DNA of 64,000 bases. It comes from Tritrichomonas musculus. Lineage: Eukaryota > Parabasalia > Tritrichomonadida > Tritrichomonadidae. The notes under the pieces are model-generated. The model saw only the letters and a program-made list of their open reading frames with translations, was not told the origin of the DNA and did no database searches. Positions 40,461 through 52,314 of this stretch are shown here, in pieces. The position numbers were made by a program, and so were the translations under genes. How positions within the stretch are numbered: the stretch's first letter is position 1; each line of letters begins with the position of its first letter. Location of the stretch: NCBI GenBank assembly GCA_039105265.1, contig JAPFFF010000001.1, forward strand, positions 496,001 through 560,000, given 5' to 3'.

Positions 40461-41894
40461 TTACATGTGAAACTCGAAATGAAATCCTCCTCCATTTCGA
40501 AAAGTAAAAGTTCTTCCTCCGCCCATATTAAACATCTGAAATCCATCAAATGGCTGTCTTCCCGCCATTGGATCATCTGGATCTCTTCCCATATCATATA
40601 ATCTCTTTTTCTGCTCATCACCTAAAATATCATAAGCTTGGTTTATTTTCTTCATCATGGATTCGGCTTCCTTCTTTTTATCTGGGTCGCCGAATCTATC
40701 AGGGTGCCATTGCCTTACCAACTTTTTATATGATGTCTTGATTTCAACAGATGATGCCCCTTTTTGTAATCCAAGAGTTTGATAATGGTCAACATATGTT
40801 TTCCTTTTCTTGATTTCATTAGCTTTATTGATTCCTTCATGAGCTCGTCTATCGTTTGGCCGATGGCGCTGGGCATTTTGAAAATCAAACAGAGCTGCGT
40901 CATAATCTTCAATTTCAAGATTAACTTCACCTCTTTCAAGCATTAATTCAACATTGTAAGGATTTTTCTCAATCATTTTGGTTAATTCTTTTATAGCTTC
41001 TTCTGGCGTTTTCTGAATTCTAATTAACTTGATCTTAAGATTGTTGATTGTAGATAAAAGAACTGAATTAGATGGGCAATATTTTTCGCCTGCATCAAGT
41101 GACTTTTGAATCTCAGTTTCAGCGTCGTTTGCATTTTTCTGTTCAACAGCCTTTTGAGCTCGAGGGTAATGAACGTTAATTTCATTTATTGCTTCAAGTG
41201 CTTCTGAGCAGTTTGAAAGAGAATATTTTAATACTTTGGAATATTTAACTCGTTTTGATGCTTGTTCCATTTGTCCATCACAAAATAGAATAATTCCACG
41301 TCTGTAAAAAAGTTTGGCATCGTTTGGATATTCTTTTTCAAGTTGTTCGGAGAGTTGTTTATATCTATCAAAATCTCGAGACATCCAAGCAATGTCAGCT
41401 CTTTTGTGGAGAAAATCGTTTGCCTTTGGAGCATTCTGAATAAGCCTATCGAGAAGTTGAGATGCTTCTCCTATTTGTCCCTGCTCGAGTTTTGAATTAG
41501 CACTTGCTTCTGTATTGATTAAGTCATTGATACTTCTTTGAAGCCTGAAATCACCAGATTTAGAAGCTGATGATTTTGCTTCTTGGAATTCTCCTTTTTG
41601 AATATGGCTACGTGCTTCAAGCATGTATGCAAATTTACGATCATCATCAGTTGGTTTATTTGAAAGAATTAGCTCAACATCATTGCAACATTCTTGTGTC
41701 ATGCCCATGTTTAATGCGCACTGAGCGCGAAGTCTATAAAGCTTATTATCAACTTTTGAACCTTCTTGTGAAATGATTGTGTTAAGTTGATTATATGCAT
41801 CCCAAAAACGATGGAAAGCTATTAATCTTTCAATAATGTTAATTTGGCGCTGATCTACTGAAACGGTAGAGCAAGCGATAAAGAAAAGAAACAT
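40461..41894 (-). CDS. DNAJC3/P58IPK-like TPR and J-domain cochaperone, 477 aa
   Basis: The N-terminus MFLFFIACSTVSVDQ is a short signal peptide. Residues about 20-355 form TPR repeats (RLIAFHRFWDAYNQLN, AKLFYRRGIILFCDGQMEQA, VELMLERGEVNLEIEDYDAAL). The J-domain, about 366-435, reads YQTLGLQKGASSVEIKTSYKKLVRQW, then HPD at 397-399, then INQAYDILGDEQKKRLYD. The tail GGGFHFEFHM resembles the PFRFKFHFN end of animal DNAJC3. The order signal-TPR-J and length (human 504 aa) match this ER-luminal cochaperone, which presents misfolded protein to BiP. No HDEL-type retention signal is seen, as in the animal protein. Confidence 0.9.
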   Translation of the reverse strand: MFLFFIACSTVSVDQRQINIIERLIAFHRFWDAYNQLNTIISQEGSKVDNKLYRLRAQCALNMGMTQECCNDVELILSNKPTDDDRKFAYMLEARSHIQKGEFQEAKSSASKSGDFRLQRSINDLINTEASANSKLEQGQIGEASQLLDRLIQNAPKANDFLHKRADIAWMSRDFDRYKQLSEQLEKEYPNDAKLFYRRGIILFCDGQMEQASKRVKYSKVLKYSLSNCSEALEAINEINVHYPRAQKAVEQKNANDAETEIQKSLDAGEKYCPSNSVLLSTINNLKIKLIRIQKTPEEAIKELTKMIEKNPYNVELMLERGEVNLEIEDYDAALFDFQNAQRHRPNDRRAHEGINKANEIKKRKTYVDHYQTLGLQKGASSVEIKTSYKKLVRQWHPDRFGDPDKKKEAESMMKKINQAYDILGDEQKKRLYDMGRDPDDPMAGRQPFDGFQMFNMGGGRTFTFRNGGGFHFEFHM

Positions 41895-42722
41895 TATATA
41901 ATTCTGAGTATCCGGCCAAATTTGTTTTGTTTTTCAATGATTATATGGTTAAATATCTCTCAAATGATTTTTTTAAACTTACTTAATAATTCTATTAAAT
42001 AAAGTTTTATTTTGTTAATTACTAATTTTAAATAAAAATAAATAAGGTACTTATTTAAAATATTTATTTTTATATATATAAAAAATACATATTTAATATA
42101 AAATACTTAACTAATAAAGATATTACAAATAATAAGAATTCTAAAAAACGTATTCTTTTAAAATGTTTATAAAGTTGACTTAATTAATAATTTATACAAT
42201 TTCATGAATAAAGTGAGTTAAAGGATTTCATTATTGGGATATATTTTAATTAATCCCATAAATAAAAATATATTATTACCATCAAAAACGTTAATATAAC
42301 TTCATATATTGCATAACAGAGGTAATTTCTGTATTTTAAGCTCAAAGATCTGATATTAAATGCAGATAATTAATGATTATAAAAAAATGAATTATTTAAA
42401 ATAATTATTATTATTATTATTATTCAATAAAAGTAATAATATCAATCAAAACTTATTTTTAGAAAGAGTTAGTGATTCATCTTCAAATATTATTTAAAAG
42501 CTTTTATATCAACATTCTTATTTTAATGAAAATTGGAGATAAGAAAAAAAAAAATCAGCATCACGAATGGTTCTTTTAATAATAAATAAACTTCCAATAA
42601 TAATAATAAACAATTAAATTTAATTACTTTTTTGGTGATCATATATATAATCTATTAAATAAAATATAAGTATGGAAAACAAGGGCATGTATTATACAAA
42701 AAAAAAAAAAAAAAGTTATATG
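41895..42722. other. AT-rich intergenic region
   Basis: No gene seen. Contains a TTA/ATT triplet tract near 42405-42424, a run of A near 42698-42713, and scattered ATATAT tracts near 42070. It serves as leader of the DNAJC3-like gene and 3' flank of the CARMIL-like gene, both on the minus strand. Confidence 0.6.
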
Positions 42723-45700
42723 TTATTTGGTAGTCGAAGCTTTCTTTGAAGTTTGTTTTTTCAAAATCTCTTCAAGGATATTTGCTGTTGAATAACGCTT
42801 CTCGATTTTGAATGTTCTTTCATCGTCGAATTCAAATTTCAATTTAATTGGGAAATTCCAAGTTGGGATGTCATAAGTTGTTTCCAAGTTACTTTCATCA
42901 TCGTTGAAAACTACTTCTTTTGTAGTCATTAGAGTATTCATATCAGTGTTTGACTCATTTGTTGTATCGTCAATAATATCTTCTTCTTCCAATTGTTTAA
43001 TTTGTTGTTTTAATTGAGCCTGCCTCAATTTCATTTTATTTTGCTTCTGCAATTCCTTTACTGCTGGTTTAACTTCAGCTTTATGTGGCGATTTTTTAGT
43101 TGATTGTTCTTTCTTATTTTTGTTTTTCGGTTTTGTCCGTAATGCAGGCTTTGGCTTGTTCATTAGTAACTCACTATCATTATCATCATCATTAGATGTA
43201 TTATCATTGTCATCATAGTCACCAAAAATGTTATTCTTAATTTTCTTGGTTTTAGTATTTCGATTGCTGTTATTAAATGTATCAATCAAATTATTGCTAT
43301 TTAATGAGTTACTTCGAGTGATTTTGTTTCTTTTACTGCCAGTTTTTTTATTATTTTTAACATAATTAAAATTATCATTATCTTCATAATCATAGTCATA
43401 ACTGTCATTAACAACCATATTTCTATTTCTGTTCCGGATTTTATTATTTCTATCTCGATTACTATTATTAAACTCAACTTCATCGCTATAATAATCATTA
43501 TTGTTTTCGTTTGTTACATAGCTATCCAAACTGTCATCAAAATGGTTATTTCTGTTATTGTTTGTTGTTGTGCGTCTCATTTGGCAAGCACTAGCAGATC
43601 TTTGAGGTCTCATTGATTTACTTGTATTTCTGGTGTTATTTGGTCGATTGTTATTCACATTTCTTGTGCTATTCCGATTGGCTTTTGGTGAATTAGTTAT
43701 GTCAGAATTTCTTCTAACAGATTGTGAGCGGCGTTGCCTTCCATTATTCAAACCACGACTCGAATTTGTTCTATTACTATTAGCAGATTGTCTTCCTCTG
43801 TTATTGTTCTGTATATTTCGCTGACTGTTGCCGAAATTTTGCTGTTCATTACGATAACGACTTGCTGAATTAGGTCTTGGTGGTAACTTTGATTTCTTTA
43901 TGTTTTCGATTGGTGAATAATCAAAATTATCATAATCATAATAATCATCGAATTTACGGTTGGTATCTGAGTGGTAGCTGTCATATGTATTGTATCTGTA
44001 AGGATCATAATCGTCGTAGTCAGCAATGAGTGTTGGCTCAATATTTCTATTATTTGGTGAGAATTCGTTTCTTGTATTGTTTAATTTCGGATTTGACGAT
44101 TTTCTATTAATATTACCATTGCCTATAAGAGGATTTCTCGGACTCTGTTGAATTTGTTGTAATTGCTGCTGCTGAATTATCTGTTGTTGAATTTGTTGTT
44201 GTTGTTGCTGTATTTGAAACTGTTGTTGTTGAAGCTGCTGCTGGAGTTGTTGTATTTGCAGTTGTGCTTGCTGATCTTGTTGTTTATTTTGATTTTGGTT
44301 AGGATTAGGTTTGTTCTGAGGCTTTTGGTTTGGCTTTTTGGGATTTTGCTTAGGTTTGGGATTTTGTGGAGGTTTTGGTGGTGGTTTTATAGTTATTGGT
44401 TCAATTGGATCTGAGAGCTCTGAAAATCTGTCTCTACGAAGGTATGATGGAAAAGCATTGTAATTTGGATACTTTTTAAATATCCTCCCGCCTTCACTGC
44501 AGCTAGCGAACAAGTCCTTAATTTGAAGGAAATCTTGCTTTGAGATGGCTTCTTTTTTCACCAAGTTCATCAGGTCGAAGAAAGGGAAGCTTAAATTAAG
44601 TTTCTTTGAGTTGATAGCATTTCTGAGGAAATCAACGTATAAGCTAGTTGTATTGACGCCCATTCCATCAAAAACTAATGTTTCTAAACTATTCTTTGTT
44701 GTTACAAATTGACGCATTATATTGATGGACGAGTCCCCTCCTCGATTATCAGAAATATCAAGAGTATGAATATTTTTCGATTGAATGCATGAAGTGATGA
44801 CTGCATCAAGTGCTCTGCCTAGATAAATTGTTTTGCTTCCTTTTATTATCAATTCTTCTAATGTTTTTGATGAGGCAATATATTTGCAAAGAGCAGCAAC
44901 ATTTGTAGAGTCACTTTCAGCCAAGCAACCATTTATTGAAAGATAAGAAAGTCGATTGTTTTCGCTTAAAAAGTTGAAAAAATTTGGATGAATTGAATTT
45001 CCATCAAATCCTAATGATTCTAATCCAAAAGGTCCTTTGATTGTTGGAAGATAGCTGTAAAAAGCGCGCCATTCAATGGGACTTGCAAGAGTATTACACA
45101 TGTACAAATTGAAGTAATGTTTAGGTAAATTTGATATTAAATAAAATAAGGTTTGATCACTCCATGTAACAAAATTAAGGTAAAGTGAGGTAAGATTTGG
45201 CGGCATTGAACTTATTTTAATACGGCAAGGATTGTTTGAAAGATCTAGCATTTTCAAATTAGTTAATGATGATAATTTCCTTAAAGTATCGCCAACCTCA
45301 ACATCGCACTTAGCTAGTGAAAGAACTTGGATGTTGCTTAGTTTTGGAATTAATCGGTTTATGTCGATTTCATTAGATTCACTAATGTTCAGTGACCTTA
45401 AGTTATTTAATAAATCTTTTTCAAAAAAAAATTGGAAAAATGGTGAAATCACTTCTTTTTTGATTGCCTTATGAAATTCAACCCCTTTTATATTTCGTCC
45501 AATTAAAAAATCATGAACAACACTGAGATCTTTTTCATCTAGGTCGGAATTACGAAAAGAAACAGAGTAAAGATGAATATGCTGGTGCTTTGAGAATGCT
45601 TTGAAAAAATCAGAAAAAGCCTCTGTTTTTGGACCAATTATTTCGAATCTTTTTAATTCTTTTAAATAAGGTACAGAGTCAGTTAAAACTGAATATGGAT

Positions 45701-46280
45701 CAAACTTGTTCATTTTTCCAACTACAAAATTGTAAACATCTGAAAAAAGAGGAAGAGACTCAAGGAAAATATCCATGAATGAATTTATATTAGGTATATC
45801 ATTCAAATAAAATTCGGGTAGAGAATAAATTAAAATCGAAAAAATTTTTTCATACGAATCTTGACCTATTTTAATTTTTTGCAAATGTGCTTTTTCCATA
45901 ATTCTATTTAAGGCACTATAAGGTGAAGATGGTAAACTGGGTAAATTTAAGTTGCTCCATCCTATAGATCTTAATTCTCGAGATAATAATATTCTTTGTA
46001 GAGCCTCCGAAACTGATTTAACTATATTTTCATCAGAAATAATAATTGAATATTTATTTTTATGAAAAATAAATTTTAATTTTGGTCGAGCGTATTTAAT
46101 TGCTGTTAAAGTTAGCCATGAAAAAGTATTTGTGGGTTTATTTCCCTTTTGATTAAAGGTCATCAAGCATCGATTATTAATAGCAACAATATCTGATTTT
46201 TTAATTTGTGCAATATATAAGTTGGTGTATCCGCTTTGCGCTATGGTATTTTTTATAGTTGCCACAAGATTTTGATCCAT
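42723..46280 (-). CDS. CARMIL-like leucine-rich repeat protein, 1185 aa
   Basis: Residues 1-110 look like the non-canonical PH domain of CARMIL proteins (IVAINNRCLMTFNQKG, FSWLTLTAIKYARPKLKFIF, SEALQRILLSRELRSIGW). About 110-230 is a helical linker. Residues 230-600 contain LRRs of the ribonuclease-inhibitor/CARMIL type (LRSLNISESNEIDINRLI, KLSNIQVLSLAKCDVEVG, LKMLDLSNNPCRI, IHTLDISDNRGGDS). Then a Pro-rich stretch, a Gln run (about 680-720), a long Asn/Arg/Ser-rich disordered part and a folded-looking end (LKFEFDDERTFKIEKRYSTA). CARMILs regulate actin capping protein and Arp2/3 at membranes. I saw no clear capping-protein-binding motif, so capping control is not shown. Confidence 0.8.
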   Translation of the reverse strand: MDQNLVATIKNTIAQSGYTNLYIAQIKKSDIVAINNRCLMTFNQKGNKPTNTFSWLTLTAIKYARPKLKFIFHKNKYSIIISDENIVKSVSEALQRILLSRELRSIGWSNLNLPSLPSSPYSALNRIMEKAHLQKIKIGQDSYEKIFSILIYSLPEFYLNDIPNINSFMDIFLESLPLFSDVYNFVVGKMNKFDPYSVLTDSVPYLKELKRFEIIGPKTEAFSDFFKAFSKHQHIHLYSVSFRNSDLDEKDLSVVHDFLIGRNIKGVEFHKAIKKEVISPFFQFFFEKDLLNNLRSLNISESNEIDINRLIPKLSNIQVLSLAKCDVEVGDTLRKLSSLTNLKMLDLSNNPCRIKISSMPPNLTSLYLNFVTWSDQTLFYLISNLPKHYFNLYMCNTLASPIEWRAFYSYLPTIKGPFGLESLGFDGNSIHPNFFNFLSENNRLSYLSINGCLAESDSTNVAALCKYIASSKTLEELIIKGSKTIYLGRALDAVITSCIQSKNIHTLDISDNRGGDSSINIMRQFVTTKNSLETLVFDGMGVNTTSLYVDFLRNAINSKKLNLSFPFFDLMNLVKKEAISKQDFLQIKDLFASCSEGGRIFKKYPNYNAFPSYLRRDRFSELSDPIEPITIKPPPKPPQNPKPKQNPKKPNQKPQNKPNPNQNQNKQQDQQAQLQIQQLQQQLQQQQFQIQQQQQQIQQQIIQQQQLQQIQQSPRNPLIGNGNINRKSSNPKLNNTRNEFSPNNRNIEPTLIADYDDYDPYRYNTYDSYHSDTNRKFDDYYDYDNFDYSPIENIKKSKLPPRPNSASRYRNEQQNFGNSQRNIQNNNRGRQSANSNRTNSSRGLNNGRQRRSQSVRRNSDITNSPKANRNSTRNVNNNRPNNTRNTSKSMRPQRSASACQMRRTTTNNNRNNHFDDSLDSYVTNENNNDYYSDEVEFNNSNRDRNNKIRNRNRNMVVNDSYDYDYEDNDNFNYVKNNKKTGSKRNKITRSNSLNSNNLIDTFNNSNRNTKTKKIKNNIFGDYDDNDNTSNDDDNDSELLMNKPKPALRTKPKNKNKKEQSTKKSPHKAEVKPAVKELQKQNKMKLRQAQLKQQIKQLEEEDIIDDTTNESNTDMNTLMTTKEVVFNDDESNLETTYDIPTWNFPIKLKFEFDDERTFKIEKRYSTANILEEILKKQTSKKASTTK

Positions 46281-47054
46281 TGTGGTAATATAAACGTATA
46301 CTATTTAATATGATAAATTTCAAATAAAAAAGATTGGTTTATCAGAAATTTGGTTTTATCTCTTTGAAAATAATATAATATAAATTGATGAAATTGCTGA
46401 ATAAAGAATTGTTATAATGCTTTAAAAAATTGTTTTTATGTTAAATAAAAACTTATATGCATAAAATAATATTATAATTATTCTTAATTAATTTTGTTTA
46501 ACATGATTTTTCAGTATACTTTTTTCAACTTGAACAATCTTCAAAATTTTTGTGAAAAATTTAATATTGAAAAAGTTTTATATTATGGAAAATTTTAAAT
46601 GCATTTATCCTCGAATATTATTGATAATATGAGAAATAATTTGATATTTAGATTTTAAATATTACCAATTATATATATAAATCTACTTTTCTGATATAGT
46701 AATCGAAATATTAAAAAAAAAATTATTTGATACAAATTTACTTTAAAAAACTATTTTAAGTATTAAAGTAAAGCATATTTTCTTATTATATGCAGGCATT
46801 TACTCAAAATGATATTTCACATTATTATAATTTAATTTGAGATATCAAATCATAGAAAGTTGTTTTAATTCCAAATTTTAAATTGTCTATAAACCTAAAT
46901 ATAAAGATGGTATTAAGCTGGTCAATTTTTATTGAGCAAAATAATAGACTAGATGTTTAAAATAGTGATATTATCCTAACCATTCATGATATTAAAATTT
47001 TTGAATAAAGTCATTGAAAAAGTAGGAGAAAATTTTTAAAATTCAAAAAAGGAA
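46281..47054. other. AT-rich intergenic region between divergent genes
   Basis: Shared upstream region of the minus-strand CARMIL-like gene and the plus-strand UBL-UBA gene. No gene, hairpin or strong motif recognised apart from AT-rich tracts. Confidence 0.5.
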
Positions 47055-47834
47055 ATGATCACTGTTAATTTTCGAACTCTCGCTGGTAAAAGTTATTCAT
47101 TCGAAACTGATCCATCAGCAAAAATTTCTGATATTGATTTTTCATCAAAAATTCCTAATTATCTTCCAACCTCCAAATTTATTTATAGAGGAACAAACCT
47201 ACAAAACTCAACACAACTATCATCTTTAAACCTCGCTCCACATGATTTTATTGTTATTTATAATCAAACGCAATATATAAAACGTCCGCATCAGCCAGAA
47301 GATATAAACGTATCAATTGAAGATGAATTTGAAGAACCCCAAGCTCAGACAAGAATTTTCAAATCGCCAGATCATCCATCAGTTCAGCCACTTCCAGATA
47401 TTTCAAGACCTACTGATCTAGGTGTTCAAATAGTTCGAGACGTGTTAGATCCTACTGAAATAGCGGGAATGTCAGAAAGTTTATATGGCAGTCCAGCTTT
47501 GCCACATTTATATGAAGCAATTAGCAGAGATGGAATTTGTGAAGACGACAATGATGATTATGACGATGATGAAAATGGAAATGATGATAACGCTGCCAAC
47601 TATACTGCAAATGTTTATGAAGCAAATGATACTGATGTAAATGTACAGCCTCAAGAAAATCAAATGTTTTATGGAATTGAAGGATCAGAAACTCTCACTA
47701 ATGAAGATAAACAAGTCATAACAAGACTTCAAAAGATAACGAACTTAGATGTAATTACCATTGTGCAAGTTTTTTTAGCATGTGATAAAGAAGAAACAAC
47801 TACTGCTAACTGTTTACTTTCAATGATGAATTAA
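47055..47834 (+). CDS. UBL-UBA protein, RAD23/ubiquilin-like shuttle, 259 aa
   Basis: A ubiquitin-like fold covers residues 1-74 (MITVNFRTLAGKSYSFETD, then FIYRGTNLQNSTQLSSLNL, then HDFIVIYN). The middle block, about 110-160 (LGVQIVRDVLDPTEIAGMSE, LPHLYEAISRDGI), is not recognised. An acidic Asp/Asn-rich linker follows (CEDDNDDYDDDENGNDD). The C-terminal UBA domain, about 216-258, reads NEDKQVITRLQKITNLDVITIVQVFLACDKEE, then TTANCLLSMM. Such proteins carry ubiquitylated substrates to the proteasome: UBL binds the proteasome, UBA binds ubiquitin. RAD23 normally has two UBA domains around an XPC-binding domain, so naming it RAD23 is not secure. Confidence 0.85.
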   Translation: MITVNFRTLAGKSYSFETDPSAKISDIDFSSKIPNYLPTSKFIYRGTNLQNSTQLSSLNLAPHDFIVIYNQTQYIKRPHQPEDINVSIEDEFEEPQAQTRIFKSPDHPSVQPLPDISRPTDLGVQIVRDVLDPTEIAGMSESLYGSPALPHLYEAISRDGICEDDNDDYDDDENGNDDNAANYTANVYEANDTDVNVQPQENQMFYGIEGSETLTNEDKQVITRLQKITNLDVITIVQVFLACDKEETTTANCLLSMMN

Positions 47835-48662
47835 AACATAAAGCATCAAATATTATTTATGTGATCATTCATATTTGATGCATCCGATATTGATTTATCA
47901 GATATTGCATGTATTTATGTTTTGTATTTTATTAAATATTGAGTATATATTCGAATTTTTTTCATGCTTTTTATTCTTCCTGTAAATTATTTTTTAATTT
48001 CATTTGTCTTATGTAACAAACTTTTAAATAACTATGTAATTCATAGAGAAAATAAAAAAAACATACTCCAATAATTATTCATGAAATGAAATTCATATAA
48101 TATTTTACTTTTTGCATTTTTTTCATGTCATTTATCTTATTAACTTAATATTATTTTATAATTTATTAGTACACTTAAATATATCATTAACTAATTTTAA
48201 AGTCAGAATTGAATTCTTTCAAAAAGTTTGATGTAAATCAAAAAGTGGATTGGTTTGCATTTTTTCTGAATTTAATTAAATATATATTATCAACATATAT
48301 GAATGAAGAACAAAGAATAAAGTGAACACGAGCATTAATGATTTGAAATAAACCGAAACCATAATTGCAATTGCAAGATTCGACTTTTTCTTGATAAATA
48401 TACAATTTAAAAAGCTGTATCTTGCCACAGAAATTTTGGTTTCGGTTTAAAATAATAATAAATAAAATAAAATAAAAAGCAGTCATAAAGATAAAAAAAA
48501 AAAGTTATAGGTGAATTTTTTTTTACTTGCGAGGTGAGCCGGAATTGATCAATGCTTTGATTTCTAGATCTTTTGTTAATTCTGCAGGAGTTCTTCATAA
48601 ATTTTTATTGGGAAAACCATGAAATTAAATTCGAAATTTTATTTAAAAAAAATTTTGTTTTG
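47835..48662. other. AT-rich intergenic region
   Basis: 3' flank of the UBL-UBA gene, then AT-rich sequence. A few minus-strand frames (48238-48598) are Phe/Tyr-rich low complexity and not convincing. Nothing else recognised. Confidence 0.5.
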
Positions 48663-48761
48663 AATTTCGTCTTTCGCTGTTGTTTCAATTCCATTTCGTG
48701 TCAGCAAAAGTTTAACGATCTCTGTTTCTCCTTTTTCAGCAGCCATGTGTAATGCTGTCCT

Positions 48762-51700
48762 AAAAGTAACAAATAAAAAAACTTGATTCAAAAAAATATG
48801 ATGTGGAATTGTATTCAAAAAAAAGTGAAGTGAAATGTTATTCAAAACAAAAAAATTTAAAACTATATTAAATTATAAATTTATTTGGAATTAGATGAAA
48901 AAAATATTATTTTGCTTGGAATATTATTAAAAAGGATTTGATTTAAAAACGAGATTAAAATAATAAATATTTGGAATTCTATTCAAAAACTTTTCAATTA
49001 AAATTGTATGAAAAAAAAATTATTTTGAATTTTATTAAAACATTCAATTTTGAATGCCATTCAAATTTATGAATTGAAATGATATGAACAATTTTAATTG
49101 AAATTGCTTTGATGTTAACATCAAGTTCTGGTCTTAATAATAAAAGTTGGACAATTTCAGTCTCGCATTTTTCAACAGCAAGGTGTAATGGTGTCTTATT
49201 CAAATTTTTCGTTTTTGAAATTTCATTTCAAAAATTTTAAATTAAATCCAATTAAAATATTCCTATTTTTGGAATTATATTAAAATGGCTGTTTATGAAT
49301 TATATTAAAATGATTAATCTTGTGATTTCATTACTTAAAAAAAATTTAAAATTTCATTAAAAAAAATTTGTTTTTGGAATTTCATTCAAAAAAATTGATT
49401 TTTTTAACTTCATTTAAAACAATTTAATAAAATATCATTAAACTCAAAAGTTTATAAACATCATGAAAATTAATGATTTGAAATATTATGAACAAAAAAA
49501 GTATTATTTGAAACACTATTTAAAAAATCAAATGATTTTAAAATGTCATTAAAAATTTTAAATTTAAAATCCAATTTAAATAAATAATTTTGAAATGTAA
49601 TTAAAAAAGAAAGGATTTAAAATGTCATTTGAAATAATGATTTTGAATTTCATTAGCTAAAAAATATTTTTAAAAACATAATTAAATAAAATGTGAAGTG
49701 AAATGATATTAAAAATTCAATAAATAAAACAGATTTGGCATTAACGTCAATATCTTGGAACTTTAACAAAAGTTGAATGATTTCCATATTATCTTTTTCT
49801 ATTGCAATATGTAATGGAGCTTTATTAAAGAGCTTATTTATAAAATTTCATTCAATAAATTTATTTGAAATTATATTAGTCAAAAAAAATTTATTTTGAA
49901 ATTGTATTTAAAAATATAAAAAATTGAAATTCTATTTAAAAAACAAATGATTTAAAATGTTATTAAAACAAATTTAATTTGGAATTGAATTAAAAACATA
50001 AATTTATTTGGAATTTCATTAAAAATTATGATTTTTTTAAAATCCAATTAATATTTTTTTATTCGAAATTAAATGAGAAAAAACGGTTGTTTTGAAATTT
50101 TATTAGAAAAAAGATTTTTTAAAATGTCATTAAAATAAAATTGATTTAAAATTTTATAAATTTAAAATTTGATTAAAAACAGCATTGAAAAAAATTATTT
50201 GTAATTCCATTAATGCAAAATTGATTTTGGAATGTAATTAAAAACAGTTTTCTTTGAATTTTATTAAAACATTAAATTTTTAAAATGAAATTCAAATAAA
50301 TCATTTTTAAATGGCATTCAAAAGGTTGATTTAAAATTGATTTGATATTAACATTGATGTCTGGATGATCTAATAAAAGCTTAACGATTTCTACATTTTC
50401 TTGTTCAATTGCAATAATCAATGCTGTTTTATAAAAAAAAAATTTTTTTTGAAATTTCATAAAAAAAATTAAAAATTTAAAAATGTCTGTCAAGTTGGGG
50501 ATTTCGTTAATGAAATAAATTTGGAATGTCATCAAATTAATTAATTTTAATTCTATTAAAAAAAAATATTTGAAATGTAATTAAAAAAAAGTGATGTGAA
50601 ATTACATTCAAAAAATGTGATGTGAAATTGAATAACAGTTAACATCAATATCTTTATGAGATAATAAAAGTTGAACAATTTCTGGATTTCCTATTTCAAC
50701 AGCAATATGCAAAGCTGTTTTATTAAAATAAAAAAATTCAAAATTTCATTTGAATTGTTAAATTGAAATACTATTCAAAAATAATAAAAATTTCATTCAA
50801 AAAGAATTGATTTAAAATGTTATTAAAACATAATAATATTTAAAACGAAATAAGAAATAATTAAATTAAAACTCCATAAAATCAATTGGTTATAAAACGG
50901 AATTAAAAAAATAAAATTTTTAAATGTCATGAAAAACATTTTGATTGAAAATTGCATAAAAATTTAAAGGTATTTGAACTTTGTTAAAACAAATGATTTT
51001 TTAAAATGCTATTAGAAATATTTGATTAAAAATTAAATCAAAAAAGAAAATTATGAAATTTCATTAAAAAAATGAAGTGAAATGTAATTCAAAACAATTT
51101 TTTTAAATTCTATAAAAATAATTAATTCTGGAATGAAATTAAAAATAACCAAATTTAGAAACGGAATTAAAAAAAACAAATGATTTAAAATTGATTTAAT
51201 ATTGACATTAATTTCTTTTTGGTCCAACAAAAGTCTGACGATGTCTGTATTCCCCTTTTCAACTGCTGCATGTAAAGCTGTCTTATAAAAACACTAAAAA
51301 TAAATTTCATTTAAAAAAAAATGATTTGTAATTGTATTAAAAAAATCATTTAAAATTTCATTCAAAAAAAATTATTTTAAAATTTCATTCAAAAAATTGA
51401 AAGTGAAATGATATGAAAAAACCAAAATTTAAAATTTCATTAAAATTAATGATTTAAAACGAGATTAAAATGATTGTTTTTGTAATTAGATTAAAACTTA
51501 TAATTATAAAATTTCATTTATATAATTAAATTTAAAATTTCATTAAAAAAAAATTATTTTGAATTTTATGAATAAAAAAGAGTTTGAATTTTATGAGGAA
51601 AAATCAAAAATTAAAATGACATGAAAAATATAGAATATGAAATTGAATTAAAATGATTAATATGAAATTGTATTTAAAAAAATTGTATTGTAATTTTATT

Positions 51701-52314
51701 AGCAAAAAAAATTATTTGGAAATTACATTAAAAAAAAATCATTTGAAATTGAATTAAAAAATAATTGATTTAAAATTGAATTAAAAAACAAATTGATTTG
51801 AAATTGCATTAGGGAAAAAATTAGTGTTTGAATTTTATAAAATAAATTTATTTGAAATCCTATTAGAAAACAAAAAGATTGAAATTTTATTCAAAAAAAT
51901 CAAATTGAAATCTTATTCAAAAAGTGAATTTTGAATTATTCTATTAAATAAAAGAAGTTAAAACTGTATTTAAAAAAACTAATATATTTAAAACTGTATT
52001 TAAAACAATAATATTTTGAATTTTCCTATTAATAAAAATGATTTTAAAATTTTATAAGAAAAAAATTGATTTTGGCGAATTTCATTAAAATAAACAAAAT
52101 TGAAATGACGTTAAAATAAATGATTTTTGAACTTTATTTACAAACAAAAAAATTTGAAATCTTATTCAAAAAAAATGATTTCAAATTTTATTGAAAAAAT
52201 TGAATTAAAATCTTATGAAAAAGTCGAAATAAGAATTCTATTAAAAAGAAATAATTTCAAATTCTATTAAAACAATAATTGGAATTTCATTCAAAAAAAA
52301 ATAAATTTGAAATT
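48762..52314. repeat. decayed 26-30-bp minisatellite between ankyrin units
   Basis: The filler between ankyrin units is made of diverged copies of a unit like ATTTGAAATTNNATTAAAAAA. Clear runs lie at 51720-51950 and 49360-49640, with unit lengths of roughly 23-31 bases. On the minus strand it reads as Phe/Asn/Glu/Ile-rich low complexity where open. It fills all five gaps and the gap after the 5' frame. Confidence 0.7.

Noticed and set aside
48238-48598. Phe/Tyr-rich minus-strand frames before the last ankyrin unit
   Set aside because: Composition is what AT-rich DNA yields by chance, with no motif or start context.
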